Source of the DNA: Lachnospiraceae bacterium UBA938
Lineage (GTDB): Bacteria; Bacillota; Clostridia; Lachnospirales; Lachnospiraceae
Assembly: GCA_002293475.1 (NCBI GenBank)
Contig: DBDG01000027.1
Span: forward strand, 1-24,294
Reading direction: 5' to 3'
DNA: 24,294 nt
A program made the position numbers and the translations under genes. The notes below the pieces were generated by a model. The model ran no database searches. It was given only the letters and a program-made list of their open reading frames with translations, and had not been told where the DNA came from. Positions 11,001 to 17,375 of the stretch are shown piece after piece (position 1 is the first letter of the stretch; each line of letters opens with the position of its first letter).

Positions 11001-11365
11001 GCCGCTGGTCACTCAAGGCGCATAACGACGGGGCCTACACCAACTTCTTGGTCACGACGCCCAATACCCTTGAGCTGAAGGCCGGAAAAACTTACCGGGT
11101 AGAGTTTGATTATAACGTCTCCGTTGCCTATTATACCTTGGGCGTATACAACGGAAATACCCTGTTAAGCGGCACGGCGGCACAGACCTTAGCAGCTACC
11201 GGCGCCCAGAATAACCCGTCGCAGCAGCGCCGGTTCAGCTATACCTTCACCGTACCGGCAGGTGCCGGAGAGAACTGCCGGATCGGTATTTCGACCAAAT
11301 CCAATCCGAGTTCAATCCATACGATGGGGCTGGTAATTGATAATTTTGCGGTATATGAATCATAA
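5099..11365 (+). CDS. Secreted GH101 endo-alpha-N-acetylgalactosaminidase
   Basis: Predicted to release Gal-beta-1,3-GalNAc (core 1) from Ser/Thr of mucin-type glycoproteins outside the cell. The ATG at 5099 has a strong AAGGAGAG site and is followed by a signal peptide (about 1-46, ending PTVFA); an in-frame upstream start at 4934 would bury that signal, so 2088 residues is preferred. Order: signal, acidic linker (50-105), LamG-like module (about 110-320), two Ig-like modules (about 324-420 and 424-520), two further LamG-like regions (about 521-726 and 731-971), a galactose-mutarotase-like beta region (about 978-1238), the TIM-barrel catalytic domain (about 1251-1551), beta-sandwich and galactose-binding-like domains to the end. 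The motif EGHDDSHPDVGGH, nucleophile D1425 in MVYVDIY and acid/base E1451 in NATEFSGP match GH101. No cell-wall anchor is seen. Third-base usage in roughly the first 700 codons looks richer in G and T than in the catalytic part. Confidence 0.93.
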   Translation: MGSKAKRYVGMSRLIRKNTGKTLLCFALSLIMTVTLPMNLLPTVFATENVLMVESDDESIAVETYDGEEEVAEAGGEDEVAEAGEEAAEAGDGGNEEADPGAPDSAPVSGDGFFTDFGDNVLGTWYSARSSGGTASLATDVALGKKVLKLSNLGNGVAMYNTEWPQMEDFTFTARMRTTTSNPVLGMAYRGTNATPATPSAANIGLLSAHSYNNNNIEFKSYTGSAESYANLTTQNGYAKGYLKANEWYVLSMTLDDTGVEFYIDGVLVAQNSYTPASSPGQSPGGVMNRIKDKEGYFGFSAWGSYAQNYEIDWVSISPYGTGGAVASVVPALSDVSVADGGAVVLDASAAQASNGGILSFRWQSSTDNVTWTDIAGASGAEYSFTAGTVNDGTYYRCAVINTDENSRTNVSYTNAAQLTIGSGGTSEITTQPKDTVAALGGSATFTVGVTAASGITPVYKWQVSTNNGAWTDISGANAASYTVSNTASYANNGNKYRVGVKFGGNEYVYSDVALLMVQKDWESTSAFYTTFGANEAQLDSASDWRTVNGSGVPTGNNLEVVTDPSAFNDKALKMNFTDTGNHRIEAVPMPDNITDGEYAIRFKAGKPNADQYTDEIRMALLFRTNGSNFQEMARSGAIWSSESQAGYSGGTLTAQYSPSGLVSPGVWHTLRMTVYGDRVSVWFDDALVIDNQKSNYYTPTGGSFGIRSFFTSQQFFFDNMYAGPIRDKDDLPDEFTVTKEAPAAEEYQSDYAGTAPAFINAQTLASYPATYEADSEAPGGGAVELEFAGTAKTGVIDTQSGYIKDLNLEMSIKPVPEEDVIYTYADIVVDDNDPEKEAKRRVKSTGDFGVVFHHESGSTFAVLYYDAATRVWSLRDANDLNTTRVAIGTGPVLRAEEWATVRMRANDNTVKLWVTGGDGEEQLVGTARITSAYYPRVAGRVGVMSGKEAKTLYLADSVNETIFVGVQEPGMEPAYDPITIASSAMTVKMDNRYPVPNEYTLTNGNKKLMGYEDYAYTLEINGEEWFAYVESVEVSSTNSSNDTLTYTVYAMEDISVPNDYIEFRFVYTVKGAALTCEVTLPEGDPGVYTVEMPDIYFAAFANGMLGSTTTNVRMAGFVNPGSWNNMSDYFNTMSGRGPSSNMYSIGFISNGNVAAGIWNDSPDTPTRNIISILEADASTGNPMTMTLRNGPWTYAANTASYGAGSYAAQKFEPLEKMAFTVVVADDNNSSGSADWQDAANLYRDYAVVPTGASEIRDYYTYVSMNFVSMAQNPFLRGLDDAKKLANYTDGFGQMILEKGYQAEGHDDSHPDVGGHIGIRQGGVTDFRTLISEAHKINARVGIHVNVGEYMKDSFFGPPSSVYTSSNGWGWLDQAILIDQNKDLMTGELEKRFQILYDEVGGRDSGGAYTGKPNDGSGLDMVYVDIYSGSDWRAKQVSNILNGFNWINATEFSGPMEQNVIWTHWGTDLYYPTSGDGSQIFRYIYNDTKDAFPTSSRKVSTILRGANQAGIGAWQSRSSITEGVEVFYNQNLASKYMQYFPVNSWADNNLRINFGAPREYTYDADGNVTGFTTVAGKAGAYATATALGGETRVYSPDGNLVAVMGAASGSTYSRKEASELFIPWSPITEEKIYYWQGKTSGGQTSWTFPASWGSNLSNSSVKVYKLTDVGPVEVTTGFTVSGNTFTPNVNTLGRKVPYVIYKANSGKTPMTAGDFGATTATGANSTPGYLADPGFDTHGYSAWTVTSGSSNVAMTTDNRGNSRMEVAGQTSGNEIGVENTIRNLTPGQTYTASIWYQVGGNGAGGAPATTDKRNVTLSVLNGATQLATTTFNRTTHKNLDFTNKWYQGSTATGDATNSPTPYMSRLNVAFTATGTTATFRLQFGNANAKVYLDDARIWHHPYAPKANAPTNAYYFTDFENIYEQWGPFVYARTGDNNHTHLVEKAPATVDLGGTTVNTQQLENYVLDGRWSLKAHNDGAYTNFLVTTPNTLELKAGKTYRVEFDYNVSVAYYTLGVYNGNTLLSGTAAQTLAATGAQNNPSQQRRFSYTFTVPAGAGENCRIGISTKSNPSSIHTMGLVIDNFAVYES
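5426..6040 (+). repeat. LamG-module direct repeat, copy 2
   Basis: Partner of 4264-4878, offset 1162 bases, here placed right after the signal peptide and acidic linker of the GH101 protein. The offset is 1 modulo 3, exactly the frame difference between the two genes, so matching codons are in register. A crossover between the copies would delete 1162 bases and join the two genes in frame. Confidence 0.9.
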
Positions 11366-11520
11366 TATGATACAAGGGTCAAAAGGTCATGATTTTCATG
11401 CTGGGACCCGCACAACATGAGAAAGCAGCCTGATTAGGGCGGATTTCGAATGTTGCGGATTATGAGAGCACGAAGTGCGAGAAATAATCCGTAGTACCAT
11501 AGGGAAGTATTTTTAACAAA
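11366..11520. other. Non-coding gap after GH101, with a compound hairpin
   Basis: No gene is supported here. The clearest structure is a stem of CGGATTAT (11456-11463) with ATAATCCG (11484-11491), enclosing an inner stem GCAC/GTGC (11468-11471 with 11475-11478). A weaker pair is CATGA/TCATG at 11388-11400 inside GGGTC (11376-11380) and GACCC (11405-11409). Neither has a T-tract, so these are not classic terminators. Confidence 0.5.
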
Positions 11521-11556
11521 AACCGGGACGGTTATCTGATGGATGCCGTCCCGGTT
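11521..11556. terminator. Hairpin terminator candidate
   Basis: AACCGGGACGG (11521-11531) pairs perfectly with CCGTCCCGGTT (11546-11556) around a 14-base loop. On the + strand it is followed by ACCATTTGATCTT, a poor T-tract. Read on the - strand it runs into TTTGTTAAAAA, only slightly better. It most likely ends transcription from the GH101 gene and insulates the next promoter, but its orientation is uncertain. Confidence 0.6.
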
Positions 11557-11653
11557 ACCATTTGATCTTAAATAAAGATGTTCTTGGCGGACGGTAAGGC
11601 GGTGGTGGATGTTATTAAGTATGATCTGGTCTAGCAGATATATATTTAAGTAA

Positions 11654-11682
11654 TTGACACTATCACAGATTCCGTGTATATT
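11654..11682 (+). promoter_or_regulatory. Sigma-70-type promoter of the AAA ATPase gene
   Basis: Perfect -35 TTGACA (11654-11659), 17-base spacer and -10 TATATT (11677-11682), placing transcription start near 11689 and giving a short leader to the ATG at 11722. The 16 bases TAATTGACACTATCAC around the -35 recur exactly at 13097-13112, before the large repeat-protein gene. Confidence 0.8.
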
Positions 11683-11721
11683 GGAATCATATTCCCGATT
11701 ATACGAACGGAGTGATTGCTT

Positions 11722-12951
11722 ATGTATTTTCATAGACATCTTGAGCCGGTGGTTGAGCGGATTGCCGCGCGTAAACCGGTGCTGATCCTGACCGGAGCGA
11801 GACAGGTCGGCAAATCAACCATGCTTAAGGAAGTGTTTCGCGATATCAATTATATAACCATGAACCGTCCTCTTGTGCGGGAAAGTGCCAAGGATAACCC
11901 TTCGCTCTTTTTTGAAGCGAACAAGCCACCGGTCATTGTGGACGAGATTCAGAAGGCCGCAGAGCTTTTTGATTATATCAAAGACATCGTTGATGATGAC
12001 CCAAGGAAAGGACAGTTTTATCTAACCGGTTCCCAAAGTATGAAGCTGATGAAAAATGTCAGTGAGAGCTTGGCCGGACGTGCCGGTGTCATTAAGATGC
12101 TGGGCCTTTCAATGCGAGAAATCAATCAGTTGGCCTATCGCCGTCCGTTTGTGCCGACTGTCGGCCACGCGGAAGCGATACTGCAGGAGGGAACAGCGTT
12201 TGATTATGGTGTCATTCTCTCCTGCATTCACAAGGGCTTTTTCCCCGAACTGCATGAAACGAAGGTCAGCCTGTCTGACTGGTCGGATTATTACAGTTCT
12301 TATTTTCAGACCTATATTGAAAAGGACATCAAGGACGTCCTCAATATTCAGGATGAGTCGGCTTTTATTAAATTTGTCCGCTCCACGGCTTCCCTTACGG
12401 GTCAGATGCTGAACCTGACCACAATAGCGGAGACCTGTGGCAAAGATGTCAAAACAGTCAGAGCCTGGCTGTCGGTCATGGAGTCCAGCGGGCTGGTCTA
12501 TCTTTTGGAGCCTTATTATAATAATTATAGTAAGAGGCTTTTAAAGACCCCGAAGCTGTATTTCCTGGATACCGGCCTCGCCTGCTGGCTGTTGGGGTGG
12601 AATTCACCGGAACAGCTTGCCAACGGTGCGATGCTGGGGCCGATCTTTGAAAGCTTTGTGATTGCCGAAATCCTCAAGAGCTACTATAACGACGGGATAG
12701 TGAATCCGCCTTTATTCTATTACCGCGATGTGGATAAGAATGAAATAGACTTGCTGATTGAGGAAGGGGATGTACTATATCCGGCAGAAATCAAGACATC
12801 GAGCGACCCATCCAAGTCAATGGTCAGCGCGTTTCGCTGTCTGAATAAGATACCCGGCAAAAGGACCGGTACAGGTGCCTTGATATGCCTGGCCAAGGAG
12901 CGTCTGCCGCTGACGGAGAGGGATTGGATATTGCCAGTACATTTGCTGTAG
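11722..12951 (+). CDS. AAA-family ATPase with DUF4143 / nuclease-like C-terminus
   Basis: This is a 409-residue protein of the widespread AAA_14 plus DUF4143 family, whose cellular role is not established. The ATG at 11722 is preferred over a TTG six bases upstream because GGAG at 11709-11712 is correctly spaced for it. Walker A is GARQVGKS (25-32), Walker B is VIVDEIQ (71-77), and a sensor-like FYLTGSQS follows. The C-terminal part carries D343 (NEID), then E356 and K358 (AEIK), the spacing of a PD-(D/E)XK nuclease fold, which is often noted in this family. There is no signal peptide or membrane segment, so it should be cytoplasmic. It has its own promoter and no close partner gene, and appears to be a stand-alone accessory gene. 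Family identification is firm; function is unknown. Confidence 0.9.
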   Translation: MYFHRHLEPVVERIAARKPVLILTGARQVGKSTMLKEVFRDINYITMNRPLVRESAKDNPSLFFEANKPPVIVDEIQKAAELFDYIKDIVDDDPRKGQFYLTGSQSMKLMKNVSESLAGRAGVIKMLGLSMREINQLAYRRPFVPTVGHAEAILQEGTAFDYGVILSCIHKGFFPELHETKVSLSDWSDYYSSYFQTYIEKDIKDVLNIQDESAFIKFVRSTASLTGQMLNLTTIAETCGKDVKTVRAWLSVMESSGLVYLLEPYYNNYSKRLLKTPKLYFLDTGLACWLLGWNSPEQLANGAMLGPIFESFVIAEILKSYYNDGIVNPPLFYYRDVDKNEIDLLIEEGDVLYPAEIKTSSDPSKSMVSAFRCLNKIPGKRTGTGALICLAKERLPLTERDWILPVHLL

Positions 12952-13100
12952 CCGACTGCGATCGTGTCAGCGGGTAAGCATGGAACTGTTAAGGAGCTAT
13001 TATCCGGAGGCTGGTGAGGTATTCGCCCATATCTGGTCCAAAACATTCAGAAGCGTAGCATAAAGCTAAAATAAACTCAAATTGCATCTAATATTAATAA
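12952..13100. other. Gap after the ATPase gene; no supported gene
   Basis: This is the first half of a 307-base intergenic region. It contains a 27-codon open frame (12980-13063) without a ribosome binding site, which I do not regard as a gene, and no clear terminator hairpin. The second half (13101-13258) holds the promoter and leader of the next gene. Confidence 0.5.
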
Positions 13101-13130
13101 TTGACACTATCACTCCTGTCGGATTATTAA
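13101..13130 (+). promoter_or_regulatory. Promoter of the module-containing surface-protein cluster
   Basis: Perfect -35 TTGACA (13101-13106) with a TATTAA -10 (13125-13130) at 18-base spacing. It shares TAATTGACACTATCAC exactly with the ATPase promoter. The leader then runs about 120 bases to the ribosome binding site AAAAGGAGA before the ATG at 13259. That site and its surroundings are copied before the 15957 gene. Confidence 0.65.
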
Positions 13131-13258
13131 GAAACAATTACATAATAATTTGAACATCACAAAAATCACATTCCCACATATTATTATTATGAGGCTAGAT
13201 ATTTCGATATCAGACCAATGAATAATAAATCCAAAAGAAAAGAAAAGGAGACTATACT

Positions 13259-15892
13259 ATGGGAATGCCTATTATTACGCCAGGTACTGGTACACGTGAT
13301 CAGGCAATAACAGACTTAATTCAATCTGTTGCTTTACAGGAAACTGCACTTGCGCATATCATGAATGCTGAAGGAGAAAAGATGCAGGCGATCATTGAAA
13401 TGCCTGACGTAACGACAGAACAGTTAATGGAACTTAACGATTCCGTAAATAGGATGCTTAATTCAGTAGCACGTCTGGAGATGTTATTCCAGACCAAATT
13501 GGAACTTTTCCCGGTTGATATGCCCGTTACGCCAGAGCCGGGGCTTACGGCACCGGAACAGCTTAGCAATATTGATGTGGGCAGTGTCACCATCGCTGTT
13601 CCGCTGGATGGCCTTACCGCCGAAGCCGATGCTGTTCAATTGGCAATTGATGCGGCGCAGGCGCAGGTGGCACCGGGCTATACCGTCACTTTTGACGTGG
13701 TCAGCTACAGCAGCGGCACAATGGTTCAGCCAGCCTTTACGCGCGCTGTTTCCGTTGCTTACTGGCTCCTGACCGGAAGATTCCGGGTTACGAAAGACGA
13801 TAACCCGCTTGATACAGCACTCGGAGAATTGGTGACTATCCTAGTTTATACCACGTATGTGCCGACAACGGCAGCGGATGAATGGGCCAAAATAGACGTG
13901 TCTTCCGTAAGCATTGCCGTGCCGCTTGACAGTGTCCAGGCAAGCGATGCAGCTGTCGCAAGTGCCATAGCAGCCGCCGTCGCCCAAGTGTCACCAGCTT
14001 ATGAAGTAAGCTTTGTAAGGGACAGTTATGATCCCGTTAACGGTATCCTGTATGGTAAATACACCGTAACTAATCCCAATGATCCTACCGATACGATGAG
14101 CGATACCGCCAGCAGGACGATAACCGTGACGTCCACCTATGTGCCATCGACGGCAACGGATGAACTGGCTAAGATAGATGTAACCACTGTAAGTATCAAC
14201 GTACCTCTTGATGATTCCGGCGCTAGGGACGCGGCCGTTGCCCAGGCAATCGCGGCGGCGACTGCTCAAGTATCCCCGGAATATGCGGTCAGCTTCATAC
14301 CGGTAAGCCAAGACGTAGTCAACGGGACACTGACAGGCCGGTTCAACGTCACCAATATTAACGACCTAAGTGATACAGCTACCGATACCGATCCTAGGAC
14401 GATTGCGGTAACCTATACGGATCCGGGCACGCCCACAACTTATTCCAATGCCACCGCGCAGTTCTTAAGCGGGTCAGTGGCAGGAATCGACCTGGGCGGT
14501 CTTTCCGGCCTAGGCGGGGTTACGGCAACTTATGAAAACGGCGTGACGCCGGGTACGGAAGTAACCAACACGTCACAGCCCAATTTCGACTCTTTAAATC
14601 AGCTATTTGAAGTAGGCGGCGTACCGCTTAACCTTGGGGAGCTCCTTCAGATCGGCTTGGTTAACCAATATGCCCAGGCATCGATAGACGGGGCATCAAG
14701 AGCCTATGCGGGTGCTGTAAGTGACAGCGGTATCATAAGCGCAGACGGCACGGATGGCTACCCCGCTAATGCCAAACTGGATCTGATGAAGCTGATTCCT
14801 GGCCAGGTAACCGACCTTCTATCCGCCGCCAACATTACCATCGGCGCGATTACGGGAGAAGCGGGTCTGGATCTGAGCACCGAACCAGATACGGTAGTAC
14901 AGAATTATAATATTGCCGGTGCCGGCTTTGAGATTGTATCGCCAGTAATCGGTGGTCTGACGACAACGCTTGATACGGCGATAGATACGATCAGCAGCAC
15001 GATCAACACGTTGCAAACTACGCTCTCAAACACCATAAACGATACCATCCTAGATAATTTGGCGGCCATACTCTCTGTTGTGCCGGGAATGACACTGGAT
15101 TCAAACAGCATAACCGCAACTATCAATATTGATCCGGATGTCGCTTTGGCCCCGATCTTATCGGAACCGATTGTCCTTCCGGGCAATCTGGAAGATCCGA
15201 ATGCACTGCCGGAAGGGAGTGTGATCCTAGATCTCTCCGCGGGAAGCCTTGTTGTCGACCTTGCCAAGTTCTGGGGCGGGACATTGAATAACCTAGATCC
15301 CAATACGGTTTTGTTCGGAACAGAAATTGTGAGTATGCTGGAAGACGGCAAGACGGAACTCTTGGTTTATGTGACCAACCTGCTGTCCAGTACACTGAAA
15401 AACTTGCTGGATACCGCTACCGTTGTTATTGGCGGAGATTTTGCATTTTCAGTTCCGCTTTTGGGTCCTGCGGGGTTAGCGTTTAATTTTACCGGTTCAT
15501 TGGCCGACTTGCTGGACGGAACGGCGACGATAGAGATTGTCCCTTCCGGTTTACTGGGTTCTGTCCCGGTATCGCTTTTAACTCCGATCATTGAGGCAAT
15601 TCAGTTAACCTTGTCGACAGTTATTGAGCCGCTGGTATTTGGTGATGACACAAGTATTGTGAATATAGCCTGGGAAACCATGAATAATATGGTTAATGCA
15701 GCATTGGATGCCGTTGAACCGGTATTCCAGATTCTGGCCGGCGTCATTTCGATCAATGTCAATGTTCAGTCGGCAACCGCGGATACGGTTACGGAAATAC
15801 CGGTGCAGCTCAGCCTGCTGGGTACCGGCCTCGCGGAATTGAGCCTTGGTAAAGCGGTTGCAGGACCCAACGCATATGTGGCGCCTGTTTAA
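13259..15892 (+). CDS. Large repeat protein: shared N-terminal module plus choice-of-anchor G-like body
   Basis: An 877-residue protein of unknown function. Residues 12-83 form a helical module (two amphipathic helices around QETALAHIMNAEGEKMQ and NDSVNRMLNSVARLEM) shared with the next two genes. Three tandem repeats of about 85-95 residues follow (about 102-196, 208-291, 302-386), each starting like IDVSSVSIAVPLD, with an Ala-rich helix, VSPxY and a beta-rich end. The rest (about 392-877), with GGVPLNLGELLQIGLVNQYAQASIDG and SGAVSDSGII, resembles the choice-of-anchor G family of surface proteins. It is Thr/Asp/Val-rich and nearly free of Cys. There is no signal peptide, hydrophobic C-terminus, LPXTG or SLH, so the usual export and anchoring signals of such proteins are missing and the N-terminal module may replace them. 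The ATG is supported by AAAAGGAGA. The family call rests on recalled sequence features. Confidence 0.75.
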   Translation: MGMPIITPGTGTRDQAITDLIQSVALQETALAHIMNAEGEKMQAIIEMPDVTTEQLMELNDSVNRMLNSVARLEMLFQTKLELFPVDMPVTPEPGLTAPEQLSNIDVGSVTIAVPLDGLTAEADAVQLAIDAAQAQVAPGYTVTFDVVSYSSGTMVQPAFTRAVSVAYWLLTGRFRVTKDDNPLDTALGELVTILVYTTYVPTTAADEWAKIDVSSVSIAVPLDSVQASDAAVASAIAAAVAQVSPAYEVSFVRDSYDPVNGILYGKYTVTNPNDPTDTMSDTASRTITVTSTYVPSTATDELAKIDVTTVSINVPLDDSGARDAAVAQAIAAATAQVSPEYAVSFIPVSQDVVNGTLTGRFNVTNINDLSDTATDTDPRTIAVTYTDPGTPTTYSNATAQFLSGSVAGIDLGGLSGLGGVTATYENGVTPGTEVTNTSQPNFDSLNQLFEVGGVPLNLGELLQIGLVNQYAQASIDGASRAYAGAVSDSGIISADGTDGYPANAKLDLMKLIPGQVTDLLSAANITIGAITGEAGLDLSTEPDTVVQNYNIAGAGFEIVSPVIGGLTTTLDTAIDTISSTINTLQTTLSNTINDTILDNLAAILSVVPGMTLDSNSITATINIDPDVALAPILSEPIVLPGNLEDPNALPEGSVILDLSAGSLVVDLAKFWGGTLNNLDPNTVLFGTEIVSMLEDGKTELLVYVTNLLSSTLKNLLDTATVVIGGDFAFSVPLLGPAGLAFNFTGSLADLLDGTATIEIVPSGLLGSVPVSLLTPIIEAIQLTLSTVIEPLVFGDDTSIVNIAWETMNNMVNAALDAVEPVFQILAGVISINVNVQSATADTVTEIPVQLSLLGTGLAELSLGKAVAGPNAYVAPV

Positions 15893-15956
15893 CCAGTAAA
15901 GAGAATATTATAAAATAACAGTCAAGAAGGCTGCAAAGAAAAGGAGACTATGCTTT

Positions 15957-16235
15957 ATGGGAATGCCAATTATCACACCTGGAACGGGGACCCGCGAACA
16001 GGCAATTACTGACCTCATTCAATCCGTTGCTTTACAGGAGACTGCACTTTCGCATATCTTAAATGCCGAAGGAGAAAAGATGCAGGCAATCATTGCCATG
16101 TCTTCAACAACACCCGAACAGATGCTGTTAGTCAATGACTCTGTTAATAAACTGATCAATGCAGCCACCCGTCTGGAAATCATGTTCCAGGCAAAGCTTG
16201 AGCTGTTTGCCGATACGGTTATGTCTGGACAGTAA
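15957..16235 (+). CDS. Small stand-alone copy of the shared N-terminal module
   Basis: The 92-residue protein is essentially the N-terminal module of the 877-residue neighbour and nothing more: MGMPIITPGTGTR is identical, followed by SVALQETALSHILNAEGEKMQ and NDSVNKLINAATRLEIMF. The upstream bases AAAGAAAAGGAGACTAT are also shared, so the duplication included the ribosome binding site. No signal peptide, Cys or membrane segment. It lies 64 bases after the large gene, in the same apparent transcript, and is followed by a strong terminator. If the module self-associates, this would be a building-block or capping subunit; that is inference. A truncated but maintained paralogue is the alternative. 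Confidence 0.8.
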   Translation: MGMPIITPGTGTREQAITDLIQSVALQETALSHILNAEGEKMQAIIAMSSTTPEQMLLVNDSVNKLINAATRLEIMFQAKLELFADTVMSGQ

Positions 16236-16260
16236 AGTAAAGATATAATTTAATATAAAG

Positions 16261-16302
16261 CAGCGGGCGGCTTTTCAGACAGAAAGCCGCCCGCTGCTTT
16301 TG
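16261..16302 (+). terminator. Strong rho-independent terminator
   Basis: A perfect 14-bp GC-rich stem (16261-16274 with 16283-16296, core GCGGGCGGC) and an 8-base loop are followed by CTTTTG. It ends the transcript of the two preceding module genes; the third module gene lies beyond it and needs readthrough or its own promoter. Confidence 0.88.
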
Positions 16303-16385
16303 ATAACGCTTTGTTATGGGAATAAGTATGAATCCTTGAGCCATATAATAAAATAGTAGTGAGTATCAAAATTACAGGAGGAAGC

Positions 16386-17189
16386 ATGAGTCCGAGCAAA
16401 TTAGGAAACAGTATTAATAATCAGTCTAATACGGCATACATAACAGAACAGTCCTTAAGTGATATGATCGAATCGATTGCCTTGGTTGAGGCGGCACTTT
16501 CACATATTCTTAACGCCGAAGGCGAGAAGATTCAAGCAATTGAAGTTTCCGGGGGGATCGAGGAACTGCTGACGATCAACCGTTCCATCAATAAAACGAT
16601 AGCAAATGCCATCCATTTAGAGCAGGCTTACTATATGAGGCTGGAAGCGGTGAACGAAATGTATTGGATAGAGCGCGCCAGATGCCAGGAGCCCAGCTTG
16701 TATAATCCGGACTATCCCTGCCCGGATCCCCGGTATCCCGATCCGTGCTATCCGGCTTACCCTAGTGCGGCTCCCCAGCCGGTCGTGTCGGTATTTTCGG
16801 CGGCTTCGGCCGGGGGAGCCTGGCAGGGCAACTCGGCCATGAAGTTTAAACAAGATTCCTGCTTTGACAACAAACTGACCATGAATTGTGATAAATGCTC
16901 TACCTCCATCCTGCTTCCGGCCGGCAAAAAGTACCAGATTTTATATAATATAGAACTGGAGAACGGCTATGCCAGGCCGGTTACGCTTGAAATAAGGCTT
17001 TCACATAATAATACAGTTCTGCAGTCAAAAAGACTGTTTACCCGCGATGAAAGAACCTCACTCATTGACAACAATTACTTGGTTTTGGATATTCCTTCCG
17101 GTTATGATAAGAGCACGCTCAGTGTCTGGCTGCTGTCGTCGGTAAGCCTGACAATTATTAAAGGGAAAATTGTAATAATGGAGTTGTAA
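16386..17189 (+). CDS. Module protein with Pro/Tyr-rich linker and beta-rich tail
   Basis: A 267-residue protein of unknown function, third member of the shared-module family. The ATG at 16386 directly follows a perfect AGGAGG (16376-16381) and is preferred to a GTG at 16359, which would sit upstream of that site. Residues 22-90 are the helical module (IALVEAALSHILNAEGEKIQ, then NRSINKTIANAIHLEQ). Residues 100-132 are a Pro/Tyr/Cys linker with YPCPDPRYPDPCYPAYP, suggestive of an extended spacer. Residues 147-267 are beta-rich with an N-terminal Cys cluster (C159, C168, C171) and a hydrophobic end, plausibly a small jelly-roll or sugar-binding domain, but I do not recognise a family. No signal peptide. 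The layout (assembly module, extended stalk, beta head) recalls spore-surface filament proteins in general plan only. Confidence 0.8.
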   Translation: MSPSKLGNSINNQSNTAYITEQSLSDMIESIALVEAALSHILNAEGEKIQAIEVSGGIEELLTINRSINKTIANAIHLEQAYYMRLEAVNEMYWIERARCQEPSLYNPDYPCPDPRYPDPCYPAYPSAAPQPVVSVFSAASAGGAWQGNSAMKFKQDSCFDNKLTMNCDKCSTSILLPAGKKYQILYNIELENGYARPVTLEIRLSHNNTVLQSKRLFTRDERTSLIDNNYLVLDIPSGYDKSTLSVWLLSSVSLTIIKGKIVIMEL

Positions 17190-17213
17190 GGTTATTGGGC
17201 TGGCCTTTATTAA

Positions 17214-17265
17214 ACTATTAGTTCTAATAGTATGAATGGCTGTCTGCTGTAGGGATAGCAGACAG
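17214..17265 (+). terminator. Palindrome and hairpin after the third module gene
   Basis: ACTATTAG (17214-17221) and CTAATAGT (17224-17231) form a perfect palindrome with a 2-base centre. Next, CTGTCTGCT (17240-17248) pairs with AGCAGACAG (17257-17265), with GAAT/ATTC able to extend the stem past a two-base bulge. The following ATTCATTCATTT is moderately T-rich, so a weak terminator is likely. The first palindrome could be a separate regulatory site. Confidence 0.5.
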
Positions 17266-17375
17266 ATTCATTCATTTAGATACTATGGAAATAAATCGTG
17301 GTTCCGATCTAAGTTCTTAAGCATATTATTATCATAGTAAATCTATTCTGTAATTTCGGCAAGGAGATCTCCACA

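Noticed and set aside
11434..11739. 101-residue open frame on the - strand
   Set aside because: It spans the hairpin, the + strand promoter and the ATPase start; no family resemblance and no start signals.
12980..13063. 27-codon open frame starting MELLRSYYPEAG
   Set aside because: No ribosome binding site, no recognisable family and very short; likely chance.
13560..14430. Repeats in the 877-residue protein gene as a CRISPR or satellite array
   Set aside because: The similarity is at protein level in frame, with about 255-285 base periods; they are protein-domain repeats.
13177..17332. CATATTATTAT at 13177-13187 and 17322-17332 as sporulation sigma-E/K -10 elements
   Set aside because: It resembles CATANNNT but no matching -35 stands at the right spacing in either place and the DNA is AT-rich, so it is not used as evidence of sporulation control.
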